64,000 nt of DNA from Lindgomyces ingoldianus (GCF_010093535.1 NW_022985202.1:266671-330670); one strand, 5' to 3'. Counted from the stretch's first letter, positions 1 to 12,318 are shown. Numbers and translations: made by a program. The notes: generated by a model not told the origin, from the sequence alone.

Positions 1-71
1 TGGTTTGACGCCATTCTGCGCATGAGGATCTGAAGCTTGGACGCTGTGGCTCGACCTTTGGACTCTGGCAT
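1..71 (-). CDS. possible N-terminus of a leftward gene (partial)
   Basis: On the minus strand an ATG at 71-69 opens a frame that stays open to the window edge (23 codons, beginning MPESKGRATASKLQ). The plus strand from about 100 to 1000 is purine-rich, which is what the pyrimidine-rich leader of a leftward gene would look like from this side. No family can be recognised from so few residues, and a second overlapping minus-strand frame is also open to the edge. The call is inference from position, strand bias and an open frame only. Confidence 0.22.
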   Translation of the reverse strand, partial: MPESKGRATASKLQILMRRMASN

Positions 72-2947
72 GTCTGGATTGTGAGCGATGCATGACGAGC
101 AGGTCGCTGACGTCGTATCCTCCTCTGAGACGGGGGCGAGACACGAGCTGGACCAATCGATGGCGGCGAGGCCGCGTCGCTCGTCGATAGGCTGTGCGCG
201 AAATCACAACATCACAACAGAAAGGCGCGCGAAAGCAGCGCGACAGCTCGCCGAGGCCAGCAAGCCGACGGCCGGGCAGCATGGCGACCGTTTAGGCGCC
301 GTGTGCCGCCATAGGAATACGGGAGATTAGCTACAGGTGCGGGCGGGGGATGGGACTGTGACAAAGGGTGCGATGGGAGTCGGCCCCTAGCGCTTCGATG
401 CAGCAGCAGCAGAAGTTTGCGGGGGGAGCGATATGTCTTCACGGGCATCTGAAAGAGCGTTTCGGAACGGACCAAGAGACGATGGGGATGATGGACCGTG
501 GGAGTCAGCGGGATGTTGGGGCGCTTGGGAGAGCCGTGCAGGGTCGGCGTTGCAAGTCAGGGGCGCAGCAAATTTCAGCAGATTGGCCAATTGCAGCGGC
601 AAAAGGGGCGCCATGGGGGGAAGGGACAGAAATTTCGTCCATCACGTTGGCTACGCGCCCGAAAATGAGACGGGCGTGCGACTGTGATTTGCCTACCCCA
701 AAAGATTATTATTCTGTGCGTGGCAGCGCGATCTTAACATCGCGGGTCGCTGGTCGGGGGGGGGGGGAGGGTTCAGCAGCTGGGCTTCCCCGTAAGCGAG
801 CGAACGAACGACACGTCGAGCCCCCGACACACCGCTTTGCAGGCACTCCCCAGGACGTCATCAGGCTTCTCCGGGCCTCTGCACACGCGCTGTCTCCCTC
901 CTCGACGCTTCTGAACGGCGCGCTCCGGGGGCCCTCAGTGCGAGACATGAGCTTAGCTGTTGTGCGAGTCTAGAGACGCGAATGCCGGTCGTGGGCAGCA
1001 AAAGCAGAGAGTGGGCGACAACGATCCATGGCGGGCTAGGCTGGCAAAATAGTAGCGGAGGCAAGTTGTTATTTGTTCACGGATCCTTGAAATAATCGCT
1101 CGGACCACGGTGCTCAGCCAGTGGAGACCCAGCGAGGAGACCGCGCCTGCCCGAGCCGTCGAATAGAAAATGCTTTGCCCTCGCTCCCAAAACCAATCCA
1201 GTCTCTTCATCTTTTCCCTCCAAGCGTCCAATCACCCTGCACCACCACGCCTACCTATCACATCCGCCATCGCGAGTCCTGCACCACGACAGAGGCTCGT
1301 GGACCGGACGTCAAACGGCTCCAGTTGTGTGCACCCAACAAGCGCATCAGCACGCATTGCTTGCCTGCCCTTGCAAACTAATCCGCACGCGCCGGTAAGA
1401 CAGCTGCCTACCCCCAAGCCTGCGCAGCAAACCAGCGCAGCGCAGCGCAGCGCCGCACCGAACCTCACCACCACCGAAATCTCGTGACTGCTATACGCTG
1501 CGGTGCGGACTGCACACTGCGCTTCGGTACGTCCTTTGTCAACCATCTTCTATCGCTGTTCTTCTGTCCCTGTCTGTTTGTCGCTGTCCTTCTTTCCACG
1601 GCCAACGCCGCGCTCTCAATAATTGGAGCTGCTGGGCCTGTCCCCGCGGCGCGCGACGCTTGTCGACCAACTGCTCACCTCAAATGCTGCCATGTCGTCG
1701 CCGTTCTGACAGTGCCGCATTAGGAAAGGGAACACACGGCTCGTAAACACGCTGTCTTGTATCGCGCTCCACTGCCAGCGACAGAGCTGCTACCCGCGAG
1801 AGTCAGCTGCGCGCTGCGACAATTTATATCACCATCCGCGCCCGTCGCTCAAGCTTTGCAGCCGCGGATAGAGTGCCATCGCCAGACAGCAAGCGTCACC
1901 CCCGCGACGGCGCAGCAACCCCAGTGAGCGCAATTGACGTGGATACGCTGCGTGCTGATTAAAGTCGGTAAGTCTGCTCGCCGCCATGCATGAACCCGCA
2001 TTGCCAACGCATCACCTCCAATCGCCCACCCGCCAGCACATGACCACCCTCGACTTCCTCCAATTGCTCGACTCTTTGCACTACAGGCTAACTGACGACT
2101 GCTCTGATCAGTGTAAACAATTCTCTTTTTCTGTCTGGACTGGCGAACTGCTGCAACGGCCCTGACCCCACACGGCGCGGCCCTTTTGATCCCGCATCTC
2201 GACCATCTCTCGACTCCAAGCACGCTCTGCGCCAGCGCACCGCCTCACCATCCCGGTGCATCCAATCCCCCAAGTTGCGCCTCAAGTGAGAGCTGAGGCT
2301 ACGGCCGTGCGCTCCCCCAGCGATTCCGCCTCATAAGCGTGGCCATTGACAACGCATCAAGCATCTGGCTCTGTGACGTGACCCTCCCTCCCCCCCCCAA
2401 GCCCGCCGCTGCGTGCCTAGATAGACCGGTCGTCCCGACATCGAGCCCCCGATCAGCAAACAAGAGCACTTTATCCACAAAGTCTTTAATCCAAGGACGG
2501 ACCGACACGGCCTGCGACCCATCGTATCAGCTCAGCGCGACTCTTCACCTTCTGGTAAACTCCCCGTTTACATTGGCCCTACATATCCTCCAAGAGCACC
2601 CACCTATTGGCCGGCCGCTAATTTCGCCGCTGCTCCAGGCTTCAGCCCTCCGCCAGTCGTTGCGGCTCTTCAACTCCCCTCGCGTCCTTGCGCGCTCACA
2701 ATCAACCGGTCGCGACTTCCGCCACAACAAGCGTCCCAATCATCTCCCTCGTGCGCGACTTCCACGCTGTGGCCCACTGAGTGTGATACACCAAAGGCCT
2801 CGCCCAAGTATCGATCCAGAAGTGAGGGTCTGTGCCCTATAGTGGCGTATCTGGGGTAATACTGGAGGCAACGCCGCCTGGATATCGCGTACTTTAACCT
2901 CATCTCTGTACTCCCCAAGGTATCCTGTACCTCAGGGACCAACAGAC
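72..2947. other. long intergenic/leader region upstream of HAP2
   Basis: No convincing coding frame is present; short open frames on both strands lack family signatures. The left part is purine-rich on the plus strand with an 11-base G run near 757-767. From about 1120 to 2900 the plus strand becomes strongly C/T-rich, typical of a fungal promoter plus leader for the rightward HAP2 gene. Candidate splice signals occur in the leader, so 5' UTR introns are possible, but I cannot fix their ends. Confidence 0.6.
1193..2740 (+). promoter_or_regulatory. cluster of CCAAT motifs upstream of HAP2
   Basis: CCAAT pentamers lie on the plus strand at 1193-1197, 1228-1232, 2018-2022, 2060-2064, 2262-2266 and 2736-2740; those at 1228 and 2736 read CCAATCA, the preferred context of the fungal CCAAT-binding complex. 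In Aspergillus nidulans the hapB gene is negatively autoregulated by this complex. Use of these sites here is inference: a pentamer is common by chance in C-rich DNA. Confidence 0.35.
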
Positions 2948-4063
2948 ATGACTGATTACGCACAGTATCAGCAACCTCACCACGGGCATGCCCCGGCACA
3001 TATGCAGAACTACGGAGCGGCGCCGAACCCGGCGGCGGGGAATACATCCATAACCTCCCCCACGCAACAACAGATGCATTCGTATCAACAACAGTCGCCA
3101 ATACTTCCATCACAAGGCAACCCATACTCGCAACCTGGCGCGCCAAATCCTCAGCACTACCAACAGATCAATTATGCCCAGCAGAGCCACATCCCTCCGG
3201 GCATGCATGGACAGTATGGCATGTCCCCAACACAAGCAGCGGCCATGGCAACTGCTGCAGCTGCTGGGCCGGCGGGTTATTACGACCAGAACGCACTCCA
3301 AAGCCAACTTGCACAGGACCCTCGGGCGTCTCCACGCCTATCCGGCAATCAAATTAAGACTGATGGCCGCGTTGCTCCAAGATCTCCAACGTCGGTATCG
3401 AATTCCATGAGTGCCGGCGGCCTCCCGTCTCAGGTTCAGATGACTCCGAACCAGCAGATGCAACGACGGATGAGTACCCAGATCAGCAGCCCTGCTATGC
3501 AGCAGCCTCAACCCGTGATGAGCCATCCGGCTGCCCGGCCATCAGTTCCACCTCAAATGCCCCAGCAACCCCCGCCTGTTCAGCAGCATCAACAATCTCC
3601 CGAGCTTGTTGGCGGGGCACCGGCAGAGGAGGCGCCACTTTATGTCAACGCCAAACAGTTTCATCGAATTTTGAAGAGGCGACTGGCGAGACAGAAACTC
3701 GAGGATGCGCTGCGTCTCACATCCAAGGGGAGGAAACCTTACCTTCACGAATCAAGGCATAATCACGCGATGAGGAGGCCACGTGGGCCTGGTGGACGAT
3801 TCCTGACAGCAGATGAAGTTGCGGCAATGGAGGCCAATAAGGGCGGCCCGGGCGAAGAGGATGGGAATAAGGAAAATGCCAACACTCCCGCCAAAGCGAC
3901 GCAAGCTCAGCCTAGCTCCGGGTCAAAGCGGAAGGCTGCCTCGGCCCAACTTAAAGGGACTCCCTCCAACAAAAAAACTAAAACCGGGGCTCCAGTACAA
4001 CGACCGAGCACTAGTGAGGATGACGATGAAGAGGACGATGACGATGCCGATGACGATGGTTGA
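2948..4063 (+). CDS. HAP2: CCAAT-binding transcription factor subunit B (HAP2/HapB/NF-YA)
   Basis: A single-exon 371-residue protein. The NF-YA core lies at roughly residues 228-293: a subunit-association helix starting [20 protein letters not shown], a short linker, then the DNA-contact part with [21 protein letters not shown]. In the family this protein joins the HAP3/HAP5 histone-fold pair and reads CCAAT boxes in the nucleus. The N-terminal 220 residues are Gln/Pro/Met-rich and of low complexity, typical of an activation or HAP5-binding region. The C-terminus is Lys/Ser-rich and ends in an acidic Asp/Glu run. The start is the first ATG in frame and is followed at once by the Gln-rich region. 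The core is not interrupted by an intron. The gene carries its own CCAAT cluster upstream. Family identity is certain. Confidence 0.97.
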   Translation: MTDYAQYQQPHHGHAPAHMQNYGAAPNPAAGNTSITSPTQQQMHSYQQQSPILPSQGNPYSQPGAPNPQHYQQINYAQQSHIPPGMHGQYGMSPTQAAAMATAAAAGPAGYYDQNALQSQLAQDPRASPRLSGNQIKTDGRVAPRSPTSVSNSMSAGGLPSQVQMTPNQQMQRRMSTQISSPAMQQPQPVMSHPAARPSVPPQMPQQPPPVQQHQQSPELVGGAPAEEAPLYVNAKQFHRILKRRLARQKLEDALRLTSKGRKPYLHESRHNHAMRRPRGPGGRFLTADEVAAMEANKGGPGEEDGNKENANTPAKATQAQPSSGSKRKAASAQLKGTPSNKKTKTGAPVQRPSTSEDDDEEDDDDADDDG

Positions 4064-6021
4064 AAGACTTGATTTCCATCTGGCATCTTGTTACACTTAA
4101 CTTCTCAAATATCTCTCGACTTTTTGGACCTTTCATCTTAACCCCTTTATTTTTATTTTCATGAAATTACGAAGCGAGTGCTTTTTTGGTTCCACCGTGT
4201 GTGTTCTGCATGTTACCCCTTCCCTGTCTGTCAGTCAGCATTCAATCACTTGAAACCAAATTGATACTACACCATGTTGTCTTTAGCGATGGGAACAGGA
4301 CGGATGGGATATGGGTCATACACTGGGTCGGTCGGTCGGATGGACGGTTGTGTTCATGGTGGGCAAGGGTTGCTTTCACCAAGGATGGAGTTTTATATAT
4401 GTCGTCGGTGGATGGATTTGTGGACGGATGAGCGAGGAGAGATTTGTGTTGTGGCGAGCATTCATTCCTCCTCAGCCATGTTCGTCTCCGGATTGTTTTC
4501 TACTGACCCTCTGTTTACTCGCTCTCTCTCTTCTTCCTACTTGCAAGCTTTTCTCACAAATACCCTCACATTCGCTACCGTGCAATGGCTAGCATAAACA
4601 CATTACGTTTCCCGCCCTCGCTCAACTGGCTAGGGGAAATAGCTGGTTGGGGTTGAGAGGGCAGGATATATTAGAAATGGCTATCCTTCATCGGATGAAA
4701 AATGGAAATTCACAACTTGGAAACTTCTTTTTTGGCAATTAAGGATTCCTTTCGAACTGAGGATTCCGTTCACTGATCTTATACCCTCCGAAGATATCTT
4801 TCCTTGTTGTGTTGCTTAACCGGTTTCCTTGGTCTCTTCTTCTGCATAGCGGATGGTGGTAATGCTGGAGGGAAGTTCTTGTTAGATTTTTCCAGCTTTA
4901 CAGAATCTAAAGTGAAATTAAGGCCTTATTATGATCTAATAAGGCTATAACTATGCTAATGTTTAAGAAGGTTGCGTAACTGAACATGACTAAGGACACT
5001 CTCGGTCTACTTATTTACCTATCCCAGACTGGCAACCTATGGTCGCTGAGATCCACGCCTGTACATGCTAAATAGTGGATTTCTTTCTATAAAACTTTAG
5101 AGATTATTGCGCAGCTGCACTGTAATCCGTATGTTACTATTTATAAATGCCGATGGATGGTAGAGCTGCTGCGTATTACGACGGTTAAAGTGTTCAAGCC
5201 TTGAGGGAACTGCGTTTCCTGACATTAGGCCATGTCGACGACTCGTGGATAGAGTGTTTGCAAACATCTTAGAGTACCTCTTAGCTGTGGACGTTAAGAC
5301 CGATTTGCTGACTAGAATCCTAGTTCTAACAATTACTACGCGGTGAAAGTCTATTGGTGCGATTTTGTCTAGGTCCGTTATGAGGAGGTCTACTGCCAAG
5401 CGTGAAGTCATGATCTATCAAGTCCAAGTAATGGAAAAGGACAAAGAATTACGGTAAAGGGTTTCAGGTGGAGGAATAAAGTTATTCTTGGTGCTCCTTT
5501 GGAAGGTGTTGAAATGGTGTTAGCAGAAAGAGAGATAACTGGGTAGTTATTGGGGAATCTCTGGCAAAACACTAAGGTAAGAACGCGAAGTAAGATCGGA
5601 GTTCCGAAGCTTCCAAGACGGCTCCTTCAGAATAGTATGAAAGACTTTGGTATTAAGCTCGAGTTTCTCGTTCGAGATCACTGCAAGTGCCAATGTCCAG
5701 GCCGCGGGCCACACTTGAAAGAAGCTGTCATTGATATCCAATCTCTATGCCATAAATTCCAGCAGGCTTGAAAAGGGATCCGAGCCCACAGAGTAGAAAC
5801 TGTACTTGCCAGAGTAGAGCGTCAGAGGAGTTATCAGAAATCCGCCACCGATGACATGGTGATTACGAAGGGCCGAGATCGCGCACCTCGGCAACTATTG
5901 GGAATCGGTGCGGATCCTCATAGGTTAGGCTAACCTTATGCAATGCAGAACTAATAGATAGGACGTTCTACTCTTTGCGCTTTCTTCCCCACCGCTATGC
6001 TACACTTCCTTCAATTGCACG
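4064..6021. other. 3' flank of HAP2 and AT-richer intergenic stretch
   Basis: The first 500-600 bases look like 3' UTR and flank of HAP2. From about 4850 to 5960 the sequence is AT-richer, with many stops in all frames and only short open frames (for example minus 5411-5097) that show no family motif. It may be a decayed repeat, but I find no terminal repeats or coding remnant to prove it. A short palindrome near the right end is listed separately. Confidence 0.5.
5922..5936. promoter_or_regulatory. palindrome in the permease promoter
   Basis: AGGTTAG and CTAACCT form a perfect 7-base inverted repeat around a single G, and the symmetry extends outward into CAT/ATG with one slipped base. It lies 86 bases before the permease ATG. 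The shape suits a dimeric regulator, possibly a pathway-specific factor, but no known consensus is matched and the function is inferred from position alone. Confidence 0.3.
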
Positions 6022-7518
6022 ATGCCAAAGAGTCCGCCTGCGAGTGGGCCCGAGGAGGAGTTTGGAGATGTCCAGACCCTTCAGCCCCCCGGAGAAGGAG
6101 GTGAAGACAAGGGGAAGCTTGAGCGCCGAATTCGACTTAAAGTGGACTTAAGATTATGCAGCATTGCCGGTATCCTCTGTAGCCTGGATTTACTGGACTC
6201 TGGAGTCATCTCGAGCGCCTCTGTTACATCCATGCTGAGAGATCTCCATCTGGACCAGGGAAACAGATATTCAGTCTCCATTTTCATTTTCACGATTGCA
6301 TCGATTGCTTTTCAGCTTCCGTCAACAATAGCGGTTAGGGCCTTTGGGCCTCGGATCTGGTTTTCCTTCATCACTTTCTGCTTTGGTCTAATCACATTAT
6401 GCACGGCTTTTGTTCAGACCTGGAGACAAATGATCGGTTTGAGAATCCTCCTCGGTATCGCTATGTCGGGCGTCTACCCGGGATTGACGTACTTAATCAG
6501 CACGTGGTACACCCGAAAGGAACAACAACTACGCTTTGCGCTCATGCAGAGTGGCGAGGTCATTGTTCTCGCTACCGGCGGTATTGTCAACTTTGGCCTC
6601 AACCAACTCGAGGGCCACTCTGGAATCAAAGGCTGGCAATGGATGTTCATCGTTCAAGGCGCCATCGCTGCATTCATGGGCATCATCACGTATTGGTGGA
6701 TGGTTGATTTCCCGGAGAATGCGCATCAGAGCTTCATGTTTCTTAATGAGGAAGAGAGTAAGGTTGCGGCGAGTAGAATTGAAAAAGACAGGGGAGATGT
6801 GATGGTGGATTCGTTTTCGTGGAAGAAGGTGCTCGTGCATGCAAAAGACCCCAAGGTTTACGGATTCTGCACGATGTACTTTCTGCAGAATCTGGTGTCA
6901 ACATCGCTGTCTTATTTCCTGCCGATTATCCTGCAAGGCGGTATGCGATTCGGCACAAACAAGGCCATCTTGTTGTCTGCGCCACCGTACTACTACGCCG
7001 TCATCCCGGCAATCCTATCATCACTTGTTGGGGACAAGTTCCAGCTACGAGGGCCTGTCATCACATTCAACTCAATATGCCTCATCATTGGATTTTGCAT
7101 GCTGGGATTTACGGACCAGGTCACCGTTCGTTATGTGGGGACCTACCTTGCTACTGGCGCATACGTGGCCAACTGGGCGGCATTGGCGACTTACCAGGCT
7201 AATAATATCGTTGGACAGTGGAAACGGGCGTTCTTCGCCGCGGCGGTCACGGCATGCAATGGTGCTGGTGGTATTGCGGGGAGCTTTATTGTGAGACAGT
7301 CCGAGGCGCCGCGGTATATGACAGCTATTTGGGTCTCGATTGGGTAAGTGTTTGTTCAGTATTTCTAGACATGGCCAGTTGACCTCCTGTTTAGCTCGCA
7401 TATCTTGATCATCGGCTGCGTTGCTTCTTTTTCGGTGTACTTTTATATGGCGAATCAGCGGCAGGGGAAGGGGAAGAAGGTTATTGAGGGCACGGAGGGG
7501 TTTCGATTCACGTACTAA
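6022..7518 (+). CDS. MFS permease of the anion:cation symporter (Dal5/Tna1-like) family
   Basis: Two exons, 6022-7343 and 7395-7518, joined at a GTAAGT donor and a TAG acceptor; splicing replaces an in-frame stop with a last hydrophobic segment and gives 481 residues. About 12 membrane segments can be traced. The long first loop, the segment around GLRILLGIAMSGVYPGLTYL followed by STWYTRKEQQLRFA, and the central loop with DFPENA are characteristic of the ACS family, whose members import allantoate, nicotinate, pantothenate, biotin or similar organic anions at the plasma membrane. The substrate cannot be read from sequence. The N-terminal tail is cytosolic and rich in Pro and Glu. The gene stands alone between HAP2 and SLA1 with no obvious catabolic partner. 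Family confident; substrate unknown. Confidence 0.9.
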
Positions 7519-8351
7519 AGGATCAAAGGCAATCACCTTACTTCCGCTTACTGCCCATGTATTGAAGAGTCTTGTTCGTTAGCTCAGCACGAAACATGCA
7601 AAATGGATTTGATATGTCGGCACATTGACTGAATATTCAGAGAGCATTCAAAGGACATAAGGCTGTAAATTGAACCAGAACCTGGTATGTTTTGCAGGCC
7701 GATTAATGTTATATTTCTGAACTGTGGAGCTTTGTATACGAGACTCAATAGGAGGTAATTGGATTACCGCATTAGGCAGCATGAAGTAGCCCGCCAATCC
7801 CGAACCAGAACCTCGAGCTTGCATTCCCGCGAGGCATTAGAAAAGGCCAAAGGTGCTTCACAGCAACACAAAGAGCATAGAAAGATGGCAACCTGATGCA
7901 AACGCCTTCTCGAGCTCGAGCTAAGGGAGTACAAGCTGCAGGGACGATGCATCGTTGACGTCGTTGGCCGGGGCGGACCTGGCAAACGGTGCTATACCCG
8001 AACCGACGTGGCTCGTGCTTAGCTTTCGCAGCGAACAGCATCTGTCTCAGCTTTGGCTACCACCTCGACGGCCTCACACTCCACTTATCGCCTTTAATTC
8101 ACTCCTCAGAGAGCTTCTTTCTCTGTTTCTTGTTGATACTTAACCTTCTCGCCCTAACAAACCCTCCCCCACGGCCCAAGCGCCACCGCGCCTCCCCTGC
8201 CAGCCCCCCTCGAACGTGCAACCTCATCCCCGTTGCCCTCCGCCCAGCTTATGCACTTTCATTCCGCTTCGTCGTCATCCGCAACACTAACCCTCCCCCC
8301 CCACAACATCCCGCTTCAGCTTCGAGGTGCGCCGCACCGCCGGCCGACACG
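7519..8351. other. intergenic region and pyrimidine-rich SLA1 leader
   Basis: No coding frame is supported. The first 400 bases are the 3' flank of the permease. From about 8080 to 8350 the plus strand is C/T-rich with C runs, typical of a fungal 5' leader, and it ends directly at the SLA1 ATG. Confidence 0.6.
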
Positions 8352-11300
8352 ATGGTTTTCCTAGGCATATTCCGCGCCATTTACGACTACGCTCCCCAGA
8401 GCGAGAATGAGCTCGCCTTGTCCGAAGGCGACATTTTGATGGTCCTGGAGAAGTCGACCGACGACGATTGGTGGAAGGCGAAGAAGAAGGTCTCTAGCGA
8501 GGACGAGGATGAGCCCGAGGGATTGATCCCCAATAATTATGTAGAAGAGGTAAGCTGCAGGTTACGCCCATGCATGCTGCCCAGCCTCGAGCCTCTCTGG
8601 TGATCGAGCCGTAACATACTCTGATGCACATGATACATACTTGGCTGCGTTCGTTGGCCGCATCACCTCGTCTGGTTGCTAACCGCATCTCCTGCTAGGC
8701 TGCCCCTCTCCAGAAAGCAAAGGCCCTCTACGACTACACCCGCCAGACCGACGAAGAGCTCTCCTTCAAGGAAGACGCCCTTCTCGATGTCTACGATACT
8801 TCAGACCCGGATTGGACACTGGTTGGGGTGGATGGAGATTATGGCTTTGCTCCGTCAAACTACATTGACGTGAAGGACAATGTCGCAGAGGTAACGTCCC
8901 CCGCATTGCCGGCCCGTCCACCTGCCCCAGCTGCGCCTGCCCCAGATTCGGACGATGAACAGCAGCCCCCAACCCCCGACAGCCCTGTCCATCAGAGCCC
9001 TGCTGCTGCTCTCGCAGGCATTATTCAGAAGAAGTCTGAACAAACCGCGGCTCCGCGGGGAGCTATCTCACCCCCCCCTAATATTCGTCTTCCTCCTCGT
9101 AAAACCGTGCAATTCACTCCAGAAGAATCGGACGAGGATTCCGCCCCGCCGCCTCGACTTCCGAGAAGACCGGAATCGCAGCAAATCTCGCCTCCCATTA
9201 CACAATATGCTTCCCCGCGATCTCCCGAATCACCACCTGCAACAGTGGTCTCCCCTCCCGCTCGAAGCGTTACGTTCGACCAGATCGACACCGAAGACCG
9301 CCAGCCTCGAACACCCCTCTCCGCTTCCGGATACCATCTCTACAACATCCACGAGTATTTGTCGCAGCCGGGCAAGAACAAGAAAATGCCCATGGTACTA
9401 GGCATCAATGTCCCTAAGGGCGTGATTATGATTGCGCCTCCGAACTCTCGTGATGGACCGCAACAAGAATGGTCGGCGGACAAGCTCGAGTTATACTCCC
9501 AAGAGGGGAAGCACGTCTTCTTGGAGCTGAAAAGACCTAGTAAGAGTGTGGACTTCCATTGCGGAGCAAAGGATACCGCGTCAGAGATTATGGAAGCGCT
9601 CAGTGAACTGTCTGGTCTTGCAAAGGCTTCGGGGCTCCGAGAAGTCCTTGCTGCAGGCTCTGGGCACTCGAACGTGCAAAAGAAGGGACATATGCTGTTC
9701 GACTTTATGGCTCAGGGGGACGACGAGGTCACGGTCGGCCTTGGAGATGAGGTGTTGATTCTCGATGATTCGGCAAGTGATGAGTGGTGGAAGGTTCGGC
9801 GGTTGAAGAACGGCAAAGAAGGAGTCGTGCCATCTAACTACGTCGAAATTACAGAAACCGTCCCCATCGCCTCCTCCTCGAGTCGTTCCGGAATCAACGC
9901 TGGACGGTCGGTGACAGAGCAGAATAGATTGGAGGAGGAAGACCTTACGCGCCAAGTCTCTAAATCGAACAGACGGCATGATAGCGATGTTAGGGCTGAT
10001 CAGGTAGGACCTGGCCTGCACTTACCTGCGCGTCATTCTAGTCTTATGCAAGCGAATGTTGACCATCGTCGCACATCACAGAGAAGCAAACGCGAAAGCA
10101 CCGCAAAGGACTCAAAGTCCTCGTCCAAACCGAGTGAGTAATTATCTAGATTTTCCTCCCACTTCACACTATAACATTTCGCTGGATCAGACCCTGGCAT
10201 GGTCGTAGCACATGATAATTCTTGTCGTTTCGGGCACAAACACCACCACCATTATTCAATTTGCTAACTTGTTAACTAGATCCTAACAGAGTACGGACTT
10301 GGACCGATCGATCCGGATCTTTCAAAGTCGAGGCGGAGTTTTTGACTATAAAAGATGGCAAAATTCATCTCCACAAGGTGAATGGTGTCAAGATTGCTGT
10401 GCCTGTCCCGAAGATGGCCATAGAAGATTTGGAATATGTTGAGCGTGTAACGGGCATCTCTCTAGACGACGATAAGCCCCTATCTGATATCAAACGCAAG
10501 AATACCCAGCGCGCCAAGGAGCAAGCGGCTCGCTCGACCTCAGGAATCACCGTCGAAAAGAAGCCGGAGTATGACTGGTTCGATTTCTTCCTGCAGTGTG
10601 GTGTCAACCTGCAGATCTGCGAACGATACGCCATGGCGTTCCACAAAGATCAGATGGGCGAGGAGAATCTTCCAGATATCTCAGACAAGCTTTTGCGGAC
10701 CTTGGGCTTGAAGGAAGGGGATATTCTGCGAGTCATGAAATATCTCGACAACAAGTTTGGACGCACCGCAGAACGAGAGAAACGAAGTGTTAGCTTTGGA
10801 GGCGCGTCTGTAATCGAAGATGGCGATGAAGCGAATGGCAGTGCTGGCGGACTCTTCTCCGGGCCTGGTGGTGTGCTGAGAAACAATACTCGTAAGGGAC
10901 GTCCTGCTCCTCCGGTGCAGACCAACGACGTCGTGGATCCGAAGGCTTTTGAGCAGAAGACTGATGATACGGTTAAGAAGCCAGTTGATTCAACAGCGAC
11001 TCCTCTTGCTTCCGCGCCGGTCCCTGAAAAGAAGGTGGAAGGATTTGACGACAATGCTTGGGATGTTAAGCCTTCAAGACAGCCATCTACATCTGCACCC
11101 GCACCTGCACCAGCTGCATCAACACCTCCGGCCGCAACACAACCTCCCGCTCCTGCACCGGCGCCCACTGCGCCTGCGCCTGCACCTGCACCTGCACCTG
11201 CACCTGCACCTGCACCTGCTCCTGCTCCTGCTCCACAAGTACCTGCTCTCACAGGATCTTTAGGCGAGCTTTCAATTCTCATGCCCGCGATCAAACCGGA

Positions 11301-12318
11301 AGTTACAGCCGCACCTTCAGCCGCCCCCCCAGCAGTGTCCCAACCACCTCCTCAGCCGGTGCAGCCTACTGGAGCCGCCCCATCACTCTTCGATCAAGTG
11401 GCCGCCGTGCAGCCACTTCCACCCCAACAGCTCGCTCCTCCGCGGATGAGGCCCCAGGCGCCTCCCCAGCAGAACCAGGGAGGTCTCATCGCTCCTCCAC
11501 CCCAGCGAGCTTCATCTGCTCCCCAAAATCCACAACAGAGTGCCTTTGGACCTCCGCCGCCATTGCAGCCCCAACTTACGGGATATGGGGGCGCTCCAAA
11601 CATGCACACCCAGGTCGCTCCACCGGGTGCTAGCCTGCAAGATCTTAACATGCAACGTCTACAGCAGCAGAGCCTCCAACAACAGATGACTGGCTTCCCG
11701 CAACAAAACCAAGGTTTCCAGTTCCAGCAAAATGGCATCATGCCTCAACCGACTGGGTACAACACGATGTCCCCTCCACCAATGCAGTCTCAACCGACGG
11801 GATTCGCGCCCTTCCAGCAATCACAGCCGACCAGCTTCCAGCAAGGATTTCAACCGGGCATGCAACAGGGCTTTCAGCAGAACGCCAGCCCTTTTGCAGA
11901 CCCACCACGACCGCCATTCCAACCAATGCAATCCCAACCCACAGGGTTCCAGTCTTTCTCTCCTCAACCACTTAACCCGCAAGCTACTGGAATCAACCGA
12001 TTCCTACCTCCCGCAATCCAGCCCACACCAACTGGATTTGGACAGACGCAGAGCCCTCCACCGATGCCACCGATGCCGCCTATGCCTCCGATGCCTCCGA
12101 TGCCACAAGCGCAACCTCTTGTTGCACAGAAGACGGGACCGGCGCCGTCGATTAGGTTTGGAGTACAGCCTGCGAAAAAATTAACGCCTCAGCCGACGGG
12201 GAGAGCGAATTTGGCCAAAGCTAGTAAGTCTCCAATTAATCTGGTTGTTGTTGATTTTGTTGTTGGATGCGAGCGGCTAACAAGTAAATCAGCACCTCAG
12301 AACCCGTTCGGTTTCTAA
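8352..12318 (+). CDS. SLA1: actin cytoskeleton-regulatory endocytic adaptor SLA1
   Basis: Four exons, 8352-8549, 8699-10133, 10280-12223 and 12293-12318, give 1200 residues. SH3 domains lie at about residues 4-66, 70-125 and 396-450, each with an ALYDY-type strand and a final PSNYV/PNNYV motif. Residues 545-615 form the SHD1 domain that binds NPF cargo signals (TWTDRSGSFKVEAEF, then GVKIAVPVPKM), and about 640-705 the SAM-like SHD2. The C-terminal third is Pro/Gln-rich with about nine QxTG-type motifs (from about residue 975), the pattern phosphorylated by Ark1/Prk1 kinases in yeast, and the protein ends in NPFGF. In yeast Sla1 works with Pan1 and End3 at cortical actin patches. Splicing is supported at each joint: intron 2 restores SHD1 and intron 3 restores the NPF-type end. 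A run of Pro-Ala repeats near residue 840 is encoded by a hexanucleotide microsatellite. Confidence 0.96.
11168..11234 (+). repeat. coding microsatellite (GCACCT)n in SLA1
   Basis: Tandem GCACCT/GCTCCT hexamers encode an Ala-Pro ladder between SHD2 and the QxTG region. The near-perfect copies suggest length variation between strains; because the unit is six bases, changes stay in frame. A second, shorter in-frame array (Pro-Pro-Met units) lies at about 12058-12105. Confidence 0.8.

Noticed and set aside
368..973. 201-codon plus-strand open frame left of HAP2
   Set aside because: Composition follows GC-rich, stop-poor DNA; no motif, no coherent hydrophobic pattern, and overlapping frames on both strands are equally open.
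10003..10040. Possible 38-base intron in SLA1 (GTAGGA ... TCTAG)
   Set aside because: Removal shifts the frame into a stop within six codons; the unspliced frame continues in SLA1.
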